Below the pieces are notes generated by a model. It was not told the DNA's origin and ran no database searches. It saw nothing but the letters and a program-made list of their open reading frames with translations. This document shows positions 1 to 5,316 of a stretch of 5,579 nt of DNA, in pieces. Positions within the stretch are counted from its first letter, which is position 1. The number at the start of each line of letters is the position of its first letter. The DNA comes from CAZAPZ01 sp964487285 (lineage in GTDB: Bacteria > Campylobacterota_A > Desulfurellia > JAADFJ01). A program made the position numbers and the translations under genes. The stretch is from NCBI GenBank assembly GCA_964487285.1, contig CAZAPZ010000102.1, positions 1 through 5,579 of the forward strand, given 5' to 3'.

Positions 1-71
1 AGATAATAATACCATAGCAGAGGCTAATGGTCAAACTGTTTCAGCATGTTTTGTGCAGTCTTGATCTTTTG

Positions 72-97
72 GTTCTTTTTCATCAAGGAAAAAGAAC
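72..97. repeat. Perfect 9-bp inverted repeat (hairpin) in repeat-derived spacer
   Basis: GTTCTTTTT at 72-80 is repeated inverted as AAAAAGAAC at 89-97 around an 8-nt loop. No T-run follows on either strand, so it does not look like a normal intrinsic terminator, although it lies downstream of the minus-strand toxin gene. The surrounding 1-142 stretch has no convincing gene. The 70-codon plus-strand frame from 27 overlaps the toxin gene antisense and reads repeat sequence. This segment resembles the noncoding interspersed repeat spacers found in many environmental bacterial genomes; that comparison is from memory. Confidence 0.5.
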
Positions 98-142
98 GTT
101 TAAACAAAAGGGTTTAAGTAATGTTGAGTGTTTGATGAAAAA

Positions 143-171
143 GAGACTGCTTCGGCTGCCTCGCAGTGACA
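143..171 (+). repeat. Interspersed repeat, copy A
   Basis: The copy starts GAGACTGCTTCG and ends TCGCAGTGACA. It matches copy B (1504-1534) and copy C (1546-1577) at both ends, with a variable middle. A further shared word, AATGTTGA, lies 23 nt before the repeat here (120-127) and 22 nt before copy B (1482-1489), so the repeated unit may be longer than its core. It ends 7 nt from the stop codon of the minus-strand toxin gene, so it may have landed at, or altered, the 3' end of that gene. The reverse complement resembles the widespread 'GTCA..GCGAG..GAAGCAATCTC' intergenic repeats; that is from memory. Confidence 0.7.
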
Positions 172-178
172 ATCCAGA

Positions 179-829
179 TCATGTATTCCAATATTCCTTT
201 GCCAATTTAACGGCTATATTTTTGAAAAACTCTCTATAATTGGTTATCGGTTTTATGAGATATGGCATATTTTCTAAATTCTTCGGCAAATCCATAAACT
301 TTCTCTGAATTATGTATTGAACGCCATCTACTTGAAATTTTTCTTTTACTTTTTCTAATCCCCATAATATATAATCATTGCCTTTATCCTTTAAAATAAA
401 GTAGATGTCAATTAAATCTTTTTCTTCGTCTCTGTCAGATAAAGCCATTAATTTATTGACGAACAGGTCTCCAAAACTATCAATTGTCAAGCCGTCAATT
501 CTCTTGCTTTTAACTATTCTTTTAAATGGATATAGACTGAATTCAACCTTAATATCTTCACCTGTTAGCTTTAAGAAAAATAATCTTCTATCGTAAATTT
601 TTTCATATTTTATCTCTTTTGTATCGGGCAAAGAGTGTAAAAATGATAATATTTTATCTATTTCAAGAGCATTTTTTTCTTCGGTAAAAAAATCAAGATC
701 GTAAGAATAGCGATGTTGAAGATAAAATTGTGACAGTGCAGTTCCTCCCGTAAAATAAAAGTAGCGTGATAACTCGGAGCTTTTAAAGAAATTTAAAAAC
801 TGTTCTTGCGAGGATGTTAATATTCTCAC
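179..829 (-). CDS. Nucleotidyltransferase toxin, AbiEii/AbiGii (DUF1814) family
   Basis: This is a 216-aa cytoplasmic protein with the motif order of AbiEii-type nucleotidyltransferases. GGTALS lies at residues 28-33, and HRYSYDLDFF at 39-48 carries the metal-binding pair D44 and D46. KVEF at 94-97 offers a third acidic residue (E96). DLFVNKLMALSDR at 121-133 followed by KDLIDIYFIL at 137-146 matches the conserved C-terminal lysine and Asp motifs. Characterised relatives act as toxins (AbiEii, MenT) that transfer nucleotides, in the MenT case to tRNA ends; the target here is unknown. The start is GTG, because the coordinates 829-827 read GTG in minus sense, and it overlaps the stop of the upstream small gene as GTGA. 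GGGAG lies just before it. The overlap implies translational coupling to the likely antitoxin. All expected catalytic residues are present, so it is probably active. The family call is secure, and the toxin role is inferred from the family and the gene pairing. Confidence 0.9.
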   Translation of the reverse strand: MRILTSSQEQFLNFFKSSELSRYFYFTGGTALSQFYLQHRYSYDLDFFTEEKNALEIDKILSFLHSLPDTKEIKYEKIYDRRLFFLKLTGEDIKVEFSLYPFKRIVKSKRIDGLTIDSFGDLFVNKLMALSDRDEEKDLIDIYFILKDKGNDYILWGLEKVKEKFQVDGVQYIIQRKFMDLPKNLENMPYLIKPITNYREFFKNIAVKLAKEYWNT

Positions 830-1089
830 GGCAATTCTCCCTTTTTGATAAGCTCGTGATAAAGCTTGATCAGCCTTTTATTGCCTGAGGGAATGTTAAG
901 CGTATCTATATTTTGGTAGAGTTCAATGACAGATTTTTTATCTCTGCCAATTTGAGGAAAGAACATAGCCGCTCTTTGAATCCTTTTTGCATTAGAGTAC
1001 TTTTTATAATCCCAGAACAGGTTTAGAGAGACCATGCCATTAGTTTGGGCAAAATTCTTCTCTAACTTATGATTTGCCGCTTTTTTCAT
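826..1089 (-). CDS. Small antitoxin-like protein paired with the nucleotidyltransferase
   Basis: This is an 87-aa basic protein. I chose the ATG at 1089 because GGAGG (1099-1103) sits 9 nt before it. A longer frame from a TTG at 1125 would read through this ribosome binding site, giving an Arg-rich, implausible N-terminus. The sequence has LFWD at residues 24-27, then an R-rich stretch (AKRIQRA, 34-40), FFPQIGRDKKSVIELY around 43-58 and NIPSGNKRLIKLY around 65-77. The FWD start and overall pattern resemble the small DUF6922-type proteins that precede AbiEii-like genes; that resemblance is from memory and is not certain. It lacks the length and the wHTH-plus-second-domain layout of a classical AbiEi antitoxin. 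Its stop overlaps the toxin's GTG start by 4 nt. Its own start overlaps the decayed Uma2 frame, which reads on to 1067. The likely role is neutralising the downstream nucleotidyltransferase, and perhaps autoregulation. Confidence 0.7.
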   Translation of the reverse strand: MKKAANHKLEKNFAQTNGMVSLNLFWDYKKYSNAKRIQRAAMFFPQIGRDKKSVIELYQNIDTLNIPSGNKRLIKLYHELIKKGELP

Positions 1090-1392
1090 CGGTTTTGTCC
1101 TCCGTCTTCGGCAATTTTTTCTCAAATATCTCCCACAGATTCAGAACAATATCAAAGGTCTTTAGCATAAGAGTCTCATCCTAACTAAAAATTTCAGGAG
1201 ATTCGCATCTTTATAAATGCTGGATTTTGAGACAACCTCAATAATTAAATCGGGTGTACCTTCGATGCTTAACTTTTGGCACAGGGCTCGCATCTATTGT
1301 ATATCCATCTATAATTTTCCAGCGCTTACCATCGGAGAAACTAAGATAATCTTGATAACTGTATTTTTACCAATTTGTTTGACTAAAGGCAT
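1067..1392 (-). pseudogene. Decayed Uma2-family (DUF820) endonuclease-like gene
   Basis: Four pieces of a Uma2-like protein can be read in order on the minus strand. A ribosome binding site, AAGGAGGT (1397-1404), precedes ATG at 1392 and MPLVKQIGKN. After a frame change, 1363-1262 reads YSYQDYLSFSDGKRW, KIIDGYTIDASPVPKVKHR, which matches the family's 'Y..YL.LPEGKR.ELIDGE....SPAP...H' N-terminus. After another frame change, 1260-1189 reads GTPDLIIEVVSKSS and IYKDANLLKF, matching the 'PDLVVEVLSPST..D...KL..Y' core of the PD-(D/E)XK fold. Finally 1180-1067 reads DETLMLKTFDIVLNLWEIFE and KKLPKTEDK, which looks like the family's C-terminus. The roughly 50 residues normally between the SPAP..H and PDL motifs are missing, as is the stretch after KLxxY. 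The gene therefore has at least two frameshifts and two internal deletions and cannot make a functional protein. Its last 23 nt overlap the start of the antitoxin-like gene. Confidence 0.8.
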
Positions 1393-1438
1393 CATTACCT
1401 CCTTTTAAAACAGACAGGACGAATGCGACATTTGACTG

Positions 1439-1467
1439 AACATAAATTATAACATCAAATTTATGTT
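1439..1467. promoter_or_regulatory. Operator-like inverted repeat over the promoter
   Basis: AACATAAATT (1439-1448) and AATTTATGTT (1458-1467) form a perfect 10-bp inverted repeat with a 9-bp gap, so the arm centres are 19 bp apart, close to two helical turns. One arm abuts the -35 within the spacer; the other covers part of the -10 and the expected start site. That placement is typical of an operator for autorepression. The regulator is not shown by the sequence. The antitoxin-like protein is one candidate. Confidence 0.5.
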
Positions 1468-1473
1468 ACGCAA
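1446..1473 (-). promoter_or_regulatory. Sigma-70-type promoter of the toxin-antitoxin operon
   Basis: In minus-strand sense there is TTGCGT (1473-1468) and a perfect TATAAT (1451-1446) with a 16-nt spacer. Initiation would fall near 1439, about 45 nt before the Uma2-remnant start codon. The -10 match is perfect and the -35 match is partial. The same 16-nt spacing is seen in the other promoters of this window. Confidence 0.6.
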
Positions 1474-1481
1474 CTTTGTTG

Positions 1482-1636
1482 AATGTTGAATAAAAAGAGA
1501 AGAGAGACTGCTTCGCAAAAGCCTCGCAGTGACAAGGGCGAAAGAGAGACTGCCGCAGCCTTCGGCTTCGCAGTGACGGAAGTGGGAATCCGCAGTGACA
1601 GGGGAGATTTGTCATCACGAGCGAAGCGCAACAATC
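1482..1636. repeat. Mosaic of interspersed repeat copies (B, C, partial, inverted D)
   Basis: Copy B (1504-1534) and copy C (1546-1577) both start GAGACTGC and end TCGCAGTGAC, in direct orientation. A third partial copy, CGCAGTGACA, lies at 1591-1600. An inverted copy at 1611-1636 begins GTCATCACGAGCGAAGCG and ends CAATC. Copy B shares the AATGTTGA flank with copy A. The array is GC-richer than its surroundings. Both minus-strand frames of 65-72 codons here, and the plus-strand 60-codon frame, merely read repeat sequence and are not genes. The middles are hairpin-prone, for example GCCG/CGGC within copy C. Confidence 0.75.
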
Positions 1637-1859
1637 GCACGTTAATATTGCCGCACTCAGCATAGAGACAAAGCATCATCGGCGGATTTTAGATCTTGCC
1701 GCCAGTATGTGAAGGTCAGTTGATACAAGCTATTTACATAGCTTTCAATTTTCTCAAATTAATCAAGTATTCTTGCTTGCGGAAAATAAATGTATGATTT
1801 CTTTATTATATATAATGTTTTTAAATCTTGTAGTGTTTTTTTTAAAAGAGTGACTTGAC
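1637..1859. other. Gene-free spacer with two short hairpins
   Basis: I see no gene here. GGCGG (1681-1685) pairs with CCGCC (1699-1703) across 13 nt. AAGCTA (1727-1732) pairs with TAGCTT (1739-1744) across 6 nt and is followed by a weak T-rich run. Neither is convincing as a terminator, and no plus-strand transcript is known to arrive from the left. Most of the rest is AT-rich. Confidence 0.4.
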
Positions 1860-1887
1860 TTGACACATAAATGATATATTTTATAAA
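1860..1887 (+). promoter_or_regulatory. Sigma-70-type promoter of the universal stress protein gene
   Basis: TTGACA (1860-1865) is a perfect -35, and TATAAA (1882-1887) is a good -10, with a 16-nt spacer. Initiation would be near 1894, leaving a leader of about 150 nt. A second TTGACT lies immediately upstream (1855-1860), giving a tandem TTGACTTGACA. Confidence 0.65.
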
Positions 1888-1894
1888 AATAAAG

Positions 1895-2046
1895 TCTAGG
1901 CGCACAGTTCATTATTTTCATTTAAGTAAAGGCAATATAAAACAAATGCCAAAATTTTTGGTGAGTAGTGTGGTTTGAAGAGGTGAACCGATGCGGTATC
2001 TTTAGCAAAAGATAATTTTACTATTATCATAGAAAGGAGGCTAAAA
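1895..2046 (+). promoter_or_regulatory. Long 5' leader with competing hairpins before the usp gene
   Basis: Several stems can be drawn in the roughly 150-nt leader. GGCA/TGCC lies at 1931-1934 and 1947-1950, and GGTTT/GAACC (with one wobble pair) at 1972-1976 and 1985-1989. A 7-bp stem, TATCTTT (1997-2003) with AAAGATA (2008-2014), has a 4-nt loop. GATAAT (2011-2016) can alternatively pair with ATTATC (2023-2028). The last two share bases 2011-2014 and exclude each other, directly upstream of the AAAGGAGG (2033-2040). I do not recognise any known riboswitch consensus. Regulation through this leader is an inference only. Confidence 0.35.
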
Positions 2047-2505
2047 ATGGGATGTGGATTGGATGTAAAGAAAATAGCGGTAACTACAGATCTCTCGGGT
2101 AACTCATTTAGCGCAGTACGATACGCAAATAAAATTGCGAAAGGATGTGACGCAAAAGTATATTTAATTCATGTGTTGTCCGATATTGGCACAACAATAG
2201 GTTATATACCGAGCATTTCTTTAGTTGATATAGAAAATAATATGAGAGAAAGTGTATTAAAGCAGTTGGAACATCTTAAGTTAAGAGAGCTTAGTGATGC
2301 ATCCGATGTAGAAACGGTGATACTCAAAGGAAATCCCGCTAATGAAATAATTGAGTTTGTGGACAAAAATGATATAGACATGGTTGTAATAGCAACAACT
2401 GGAAAGCACGGCTTGGAAAAACTGCTTTTAGGCAGTGTTGCTGAAAAAGTTATAAGAAAGTCGAAGAAATCAGTCTTTGTAGTGAAAGACGAGCAGTTAT
2501 CGTAA
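2047..2505 (+). CDS. Universal stress protein, UspA family
   Basis: This is a 152-aa single Usp domain, the usual size for a stand-alone member. The N-terminal strand VKKIAVTTDLS (7-17) carries the adenine-side Asp (D15). VYLIHVL at 38-44 and KGNPANEIIEF at 94-104 are typical of the fold. The C-terminal nucleotide loop reads ATTGKHGLEKLLLGS (116-130), which fits the G-x2-G-x9-G(S/T) ATP-binding pattern with the first Gly changed to Ala. It is then followed by VAEKVIRKSKKSVFVV. ATP binding is therefore likely but not certain. Members of the family are cytoplasmic stress or energy-status proteins; the specific role is unknown. GGAGG (2036-2040) lies 6 nt before the ATG. It has its own promoter and stands as a single gene, converging on the sulfur operon with a 221-nt gap. 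Confidence 0.93.
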   Translation: MGCGLDVKKIAVTTDLSGNSFSAVRYANKIAKGCDAKVYLIHVLSDIGTTIGYIPSISLVDIENNMRESVLKQLEHLKLRELSDASDVETVILKGNPANEIIEFVDKNDIDMVVIATTGKHGLEKLLLGSVAEKVIRKSKKSVFVVKDEQLS

Positions 2506-2726
2506 AATCACCAATGTTTCTGTATTTCAAATTATTGCCAAGTATGGTCGAGAAAAATTTTATGTTATACGGAATAAAAGTTAAGATTATGCAGCGGCCT
2601 CATTATCCGGTAATCTCTTAAAGTTTAAAATCTAGGGTGATTATTATAAGTTTCGTAAGATTTTTTGAAAGTAACATAAACTATTATAATATGGAAAAAC
2701 GGCCTTAGGTGTGTAGGGCTGGCAAG
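2506..2726. other. Convergent intergenic region with a weak hairpin
   Basis: This AT-rich spacer lies between two convergent genes. AGATTA (2584-2589) pairs with TAATCT (2611-2616), with an inner CGG/CCG (2595-2597 and 2607-2609). No clear T-run follows on the plus strand, so it is at best a weak terminator for the usp gene. For the minus-strand operon, GCC/GGC pairing around 2703-2719 followed by CGTTTTT is a possible but poor terminator. No gene is seen. Confidence 0.3.
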
Positions 2727-3164
2727 CTATATAAACAGCGTTATTTGGGCATCTTTTGCTTCATATACAAAGCTGCCTACGGTACCATAACTGTCTATAA
2801 GCGATTCGTCAAGCTGGCTTTCCTTAATTTTCATTAACGACATTGTCATTTCGCAGGCAATGATTTTTCCTCCGAGTTCTTTGTAATCTTTTAAAAGTCT
2901 GTGAGGTGTTGCAACGTTGTGTTTTCTCATTATTTTATTCATCATTATTCGTCCAAGTCCAAAAAAATTCATTCTGGATAATGGCAGAGAATCTAACTTT
3001 TCTTTTCTGAGAGCGGATAGACCCCAGAAAGTAAAGAAAAGCGTACATTCCAAACCCATTGCCAATGCTCCATTTCCAATTATCAATGCGCTCATAACTT
3101 TATCTACCGTACCGGAATGAACCACAATCGCTGCTTTTTTTACTTTTTTATCACTATTTTCCAT
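2727..3164 (-). CDS. dsrE2: DsrE2-like sulfur-transfer protein (DsrE/DsrF family)
   Basis: The protein has 145 aa. It opens with AAIVVHSGTVDKVMSALIIG (11-30), NGALAMGLE and FFTFWGLSALRK (43-54), and ends with EAKDAQITLFI (135-145). These are the landmarks of DsrE2/COG2210 proteins, which are found beside tusA and take part in persulfide transfer. C104 in KIIACEMTMS (100-109) corresponds to the conserved, probably sulfur-carrying cysteine. C40 is an additional one. The MM-rich segment (GRIMMNKIMRKH, 71-82) is also typical. The start ATG at 3164 has GGAGG 6 nt upstream, inside tusA, and the genes overlap by 25 nt. It is the last gene of the operon. The likely role is accepting sulfane sulfur from the TusA-like protein; the final acceptor is not visible in this window. 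Confidence 0.85.
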   Translation of the reverse strand: MENSDKKVKKAAIVVHSGTVDKVMSALIIGNGALAMGLECTLFFTFWGLSALRKEKLDSLPLSRMNFFGLGRIMMNKIMRKHNVATPHRLLKDYKELGGKIIACEMTMSLMKIKESQLDESLIDSYGTVGSFVYEAKDAQITLFI

Positions 3165-3364
3165 TGTTTTCCTCCAATGGCTTCCTTGACCTCGGAACCT
3201 AACGATTCAGCGGCCATTTGTATCTCCTTAAATGAGGCGGAGTGTGTGCCTATTGCCTCAATAAGGTCTCCTTTTACAGCTTTAATCCATGCTTTTCTTA
3301 CTTCAATCAATGGAATGGGACATGTCTCATTGATGCAGTCAACTTTTATTATTTTAGGTGGCAA
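3140..3364 (-). CDS. tusA: TusA/SirA-family sulfur carrier protein
   Basis: This is a 74-aa protein, the usual TusA size. The hallmark CPxP motif is present as CPIP at residues 15-18, where C15 would carry the persulfide. A second cysteine, C10, lies five residues before it. The rest (EVRKAW, KGDLIEAIG, AAESLGSEVKEA) follows the small two-helix, four-strand fold. The start is TTG at 3364, supported by GGAGG (3371-3375) exactly 6 nt before it. No ATG exists near the N-terminus. It overlaps the end of iscU by 11 nt and the start of the dsrE2-like gene by 25 nt. Known homologues take sulfur from IscS-type desulfurases and pass it on to tRNA thiolation, molybdopterin synthesis or DsrE-type proteins. 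The DsrE2 neighbour favours the last of these. A strong call for the family. Confidence 0.92.
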   Translation of the reverse strand: MPPKIIKVDCINETCPIPLIEVRKAWIKAVKGDLIEAIGTHSASFKEIQMAAESLGSEVKEAIGGKQWKIVIKK

Positions 3365-3989
3365 ACTTTACCTCCACATTTTTTACGTCCCACAGAGGTT
3401 CTATTCTTTCTATGATCTCCTCTTTGATATTGCCGGCAAACTGGTGGTCATTGCCAAGTTTAGTTATTACGGTTACCGTTCCGCTGGCTACCAAAACATC
3501 ATCAATTATATTGGCTTTTACAATATTAAACCCGGTTAAGGGGTTTATTACATGTTTTAGTCTTGAAAGAACTATCTCTTTTGTAGTTTCCTTAGCATCC
3601 CTTACAAGGCCATGACTTTGTTCGTAATTTTCAATAGCCGCATGCAACGTATCAACGGCAAGAACGGCACAATGAATTTTTACCGGAGGAAGACCTCCTA
3701 ACTCTTTGTCTGCGGTTTTCCATGTCAGTTTTTTTGCCTCTTCTATAGTTTTACCTTTTGCTATATCAGTAATGATTGAAGCAGTTGCAATATTTGAAGC
3801 GCAGCCGTAAGATTCAAATTTAACATCATCGATTTTTTTAGTTTCGGGATTTACCTTTAAATAAAGTTTCACCTGATCGCCGCAGGCAGGACTTCCCTCG
3901 GTTGCTACGGCATTTGCATTTTGGATTGAACCGGCATTATGCGGTTTTAAAAAATTATCAATTACTTTGTCAGAATACGGTATAGGCAT
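3354..3989 (-). CDS. iscU: IscU/NifU-type Fe-S scaffold fused to a DUF59/MIP18-like domain
   Basis: The protein has 211 aa, against about 125-130 for a plain IscU. Residues 1-130 are the scaffold, with three ligand cysteines: C36 in SPACGDQ, C63 in YGCASNIAT and C107 in LPPVKIHC (100-107). The Asp after the first Cys (D38) and the His before the third (H106) are also present, so cluster assembly should be intact. Residues 136-211 (TTKEIVLSRLKHVINP, GFNIVKANIIDD, GTVTVITKL, NIKEEIIERIEPLWDVKNVE) match the DUF59/MIP18 fold found in SufT and PaaD-like Fe-S maturation proteins. Two family features are altered: the 'DPE' motif reads NPL (149-151), and the cysteine expected near 182-185 is absent (DHQF). 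AAGGAG (3995-4000) precedes the ATG by 5 nt. The gene lies 15 nt after iscS and overlaps tusA by 11 nt. It probably receives sulfur directly from the neighbouring desulfurase. Confidence 0.9.
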   Translation of the reverse strand: MPIPYSDKVIDNFLKPHNAGSIQNANAVATEGSPACGDQVKLYLKVNPETKKIDDVKFESYGCASNIATASIITDIAKGKTIEEAKKLTWKTADKELGGLPPVKIHCAVLAVDTLHAAIENYEQSHGLVRDAKETTKEIVLSRLKHVINPLTGFNIVKANIIDDVLVASGTVTVITKLGNDHQFAGNIKEEIIERIEPLWDVKNVEVKFAT

Positions 3990-4004
3990 ATCTTCTCCTT
4001 TATT

Positions 4005-5183
4005 TTAGCTTATATTGGATTTTCTTTTTTTTACAGGGCTAAGCTGACGCAATTGCACTGTAATTTGTTTTAAGGCATCGACAACAGGCGCTATTTCATC
4101 AATTGTGTTATATTTACTTAATGTAAATCGCGTTGAACTGTGTGCCCTTTCATGTGTGAAACCAAGCGCCATCATGACATACGAAGGCTCTAAATTTCTC
4201 GAAAAGCATGCAGAGCCCGTTATAACGGCTATTCCTTTCATGTCCATATGCAGAACGATTGATTCACCTTCGATTCGATCAAAAGAGCAGTTGAGGTTAC
4301 CCGCAAGTCTTTTTGATAGATCCTTAGTTCCATTTAAATGAATATCTTCAATATTGTCATCTAACATTTTCCATAATAGATTTCGCAACTCGCCTACCTT
4401 TTTAGTATCACTCTCTTTGAATTGTTTGACTGCTTCAGCAAATCCTATTATGGCCGGTACATTTTCCGTTCCCCCGCGAAGGTTAAACTCGTTGAACCCG
4501 CCGTATATAATTTTTTTAATAGGAGTTTTATGCCTTATGTAAAGTGCGCCAGCGCCCTTAGGTCCGTGCATTTTGTGAGCCGAAAATGTGGCAAGATCTA
4601 TATTCTGTTTGTTTACATCTATTTTAACAGACGGAAAACTTATGGCGGCATCAGTATGGAACAGGACATGTTTGGCTTTGCATATTCTCCCAATTCGTTG
4701 TACATTCTGGATCGTCCCCATTTCATGGTTAGCGGTTTGTATGCTTACAAGGAAAGTATCGTCATTTATTGTATTTTCGAGCTGTTTTAGATCGACGAAG
4801 CCTTCGTTGTCAACATCAAGAAATGTTACCTGCAAACCTTCTTCTGCTAATTCTTCGGCACTTTCTTTTACCGATCTATGTTCTATTTTAGTTGTAATGA
4901 TATGGTTTTTTTTACCTTTAAATACTTTTGCAGTTCCGGACAGAGCTAAATTGTTGGCTTCTGTTCCGCCTGATGTAAATATTATCTCATCATCGTTTGC
5001 GCCTATTGCAGCTGCCAATGTATGACGAGCATCCTCTAAAGCGTCTTTTACTATTATACCGGGTCTATGAGAAAACTGGCTTGAAGCAACGGCGTAATTT
5101 TTTCTCATAAAATCAGTCATAACATCCGCTACTTTATCATCAATTTTGGTGGATGCCGCATTGTCCATATAGATTATTTTCAT
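4005..5183 (-). CDS. iscS: Cysteine desulfurase, IscS/NifS family, with an altered cofactor pocket
   Basis: This 392-aa fold-type I PLP enzyme converts L-cysteine to alanine and an enzyme persulfide. ATG at 5183 is preferred, since GGGAGG (5191-5196) sits 7 nt before it. A TTG at 5198 would overlap that site. MDNAAST opens the protein. Further landmarks are FTSGGTEANN (69-78), H102 in IEHRSV, D178 in HTDAA, the PLP lysine K204 in FSAHKMHGPKG, the catalytic C326 in TGSACF, and R352 in SSTRFTL. The long active-site loop (GSACFSRNLEPSYVMMALG) marks the class I type. The usual pocket residues N155 and Q183 of E. coli IscS correspond here to H153 (ANHEMG) and I181 (DAAIS). The usual GGGQE reads YGGFNE (228-233). 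These changes are unusual, but all core catalytic residues remain. It is the first gene of the sulfur operon, 15 nt before iscU. Confidence 0.93.
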   Translation of the reverse strand: MKIIYMDNAASTKIDDKVADVMTDFMRKNYAVASSQFSHRPGIIVKDALEDARHTLAAAIGANDDEIIFTSGGTEANNLALSGTAKVFKGKKNHIITTKIEHRSVKESAEELAEEGLQVTFLDVDNEGFVDLKQLENTINDDTFLVSIQTANHEMGTIQNVQRIGRICKAKHVLFHTDAAISFPSVKIDVNKQNIDLATFSAHKMHGPKGAGALYIRHKTPIKKIIYGGFNEFNLRGGTENVPAIIGFAEAVKQFKESDTKKVGELRNLLWKMLDDNIEDIHLNGTKDLSKRLAGNLNCSFDRIEGESIVLHMDMKGIAVITGSACFSRNLEPSYVMMALGFTHERAHSSTRFTLSKYNTIDEIAPVVDALKQITVQLRQLSPVKKRKSNIS

Positions 5184-5215
5184 CCGAATACCTCCCAACT
5201 ATTTGCCTTAGCGTG

Positions 5216-5243
5216 AATATACTATCTCTACCATTTTTGTCAA
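5216..5243 (-). promoter_or_regulatory. Sigma-70-type promoter of the sulfur operon
   Basis: In minus-strand sense there is TTGACA (5243-5238) and TATATT (5221-5216), separated by 16 nt. Initiation near 5209 would give a leader of about 25 nt, with the ribosome binding site just inside it. No IscR-type or other known operator is recognised, although the short leader means a repressor would have to act at the promoter itself. Confidence 0.7.
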
Positions 5244-5316
5244 GTATAAATTTATTGAAAATAAGGGTAAAGACCAAAAGTAGAAATAAGAAATAAAATT
5301 ATTTTTATCATCTTGC

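Noticed and set aside
27..239. 70-codon plus-strand frame at the left edge
   Set aside because: It reads interspersed repeat sequence and the antisense end of the toxin gene, has no ribosome binding site, and shows no family features.
1217..1408. 63-codon plus-strand frame
   Set aside because: It is antisense to the Uma2 relic, whose pieces match a known family on the other strand.
1439..1636. CRISPR array
   Set aside because: The repeats vary in length and orientation, the spacing is irregular, and no cas genes are present.
1461..1679. Overlapping minus- and plus-strand frames of 60-72 codons
   Set aside because: All lie within the repeat mosaic and simply translate it.
1895..2046. Known riboswitch (cyclic-di-GMP, cobalamin, TPP, lysine, fluoride and others)
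   Set aside because: None of the consensus cores I know could be found in the leader.
2584..2616. Hairpin after the usp gene as a terminator
   Set aside because: The stem is interrupted and no T-run follows, so it is noted only within the intergenic entry.
2669..2692. Plus-strand TATAAT (2685-2692 area) as a promoter antisense to the sulfur operon
   Set aside because: The best -35 is either too close or poor, and no plus-strand gene follows.
3117..3615. Plus-strand frames of 85-140 codons across tusA and iscU
   Set aside because: They are shadows of clearly recognised minus-strand genes and have no start signals.
4105..5025. Plus-strand frames across iscS
   Set aside because: They are antisense shadows of the cysteine desulfurase gene.
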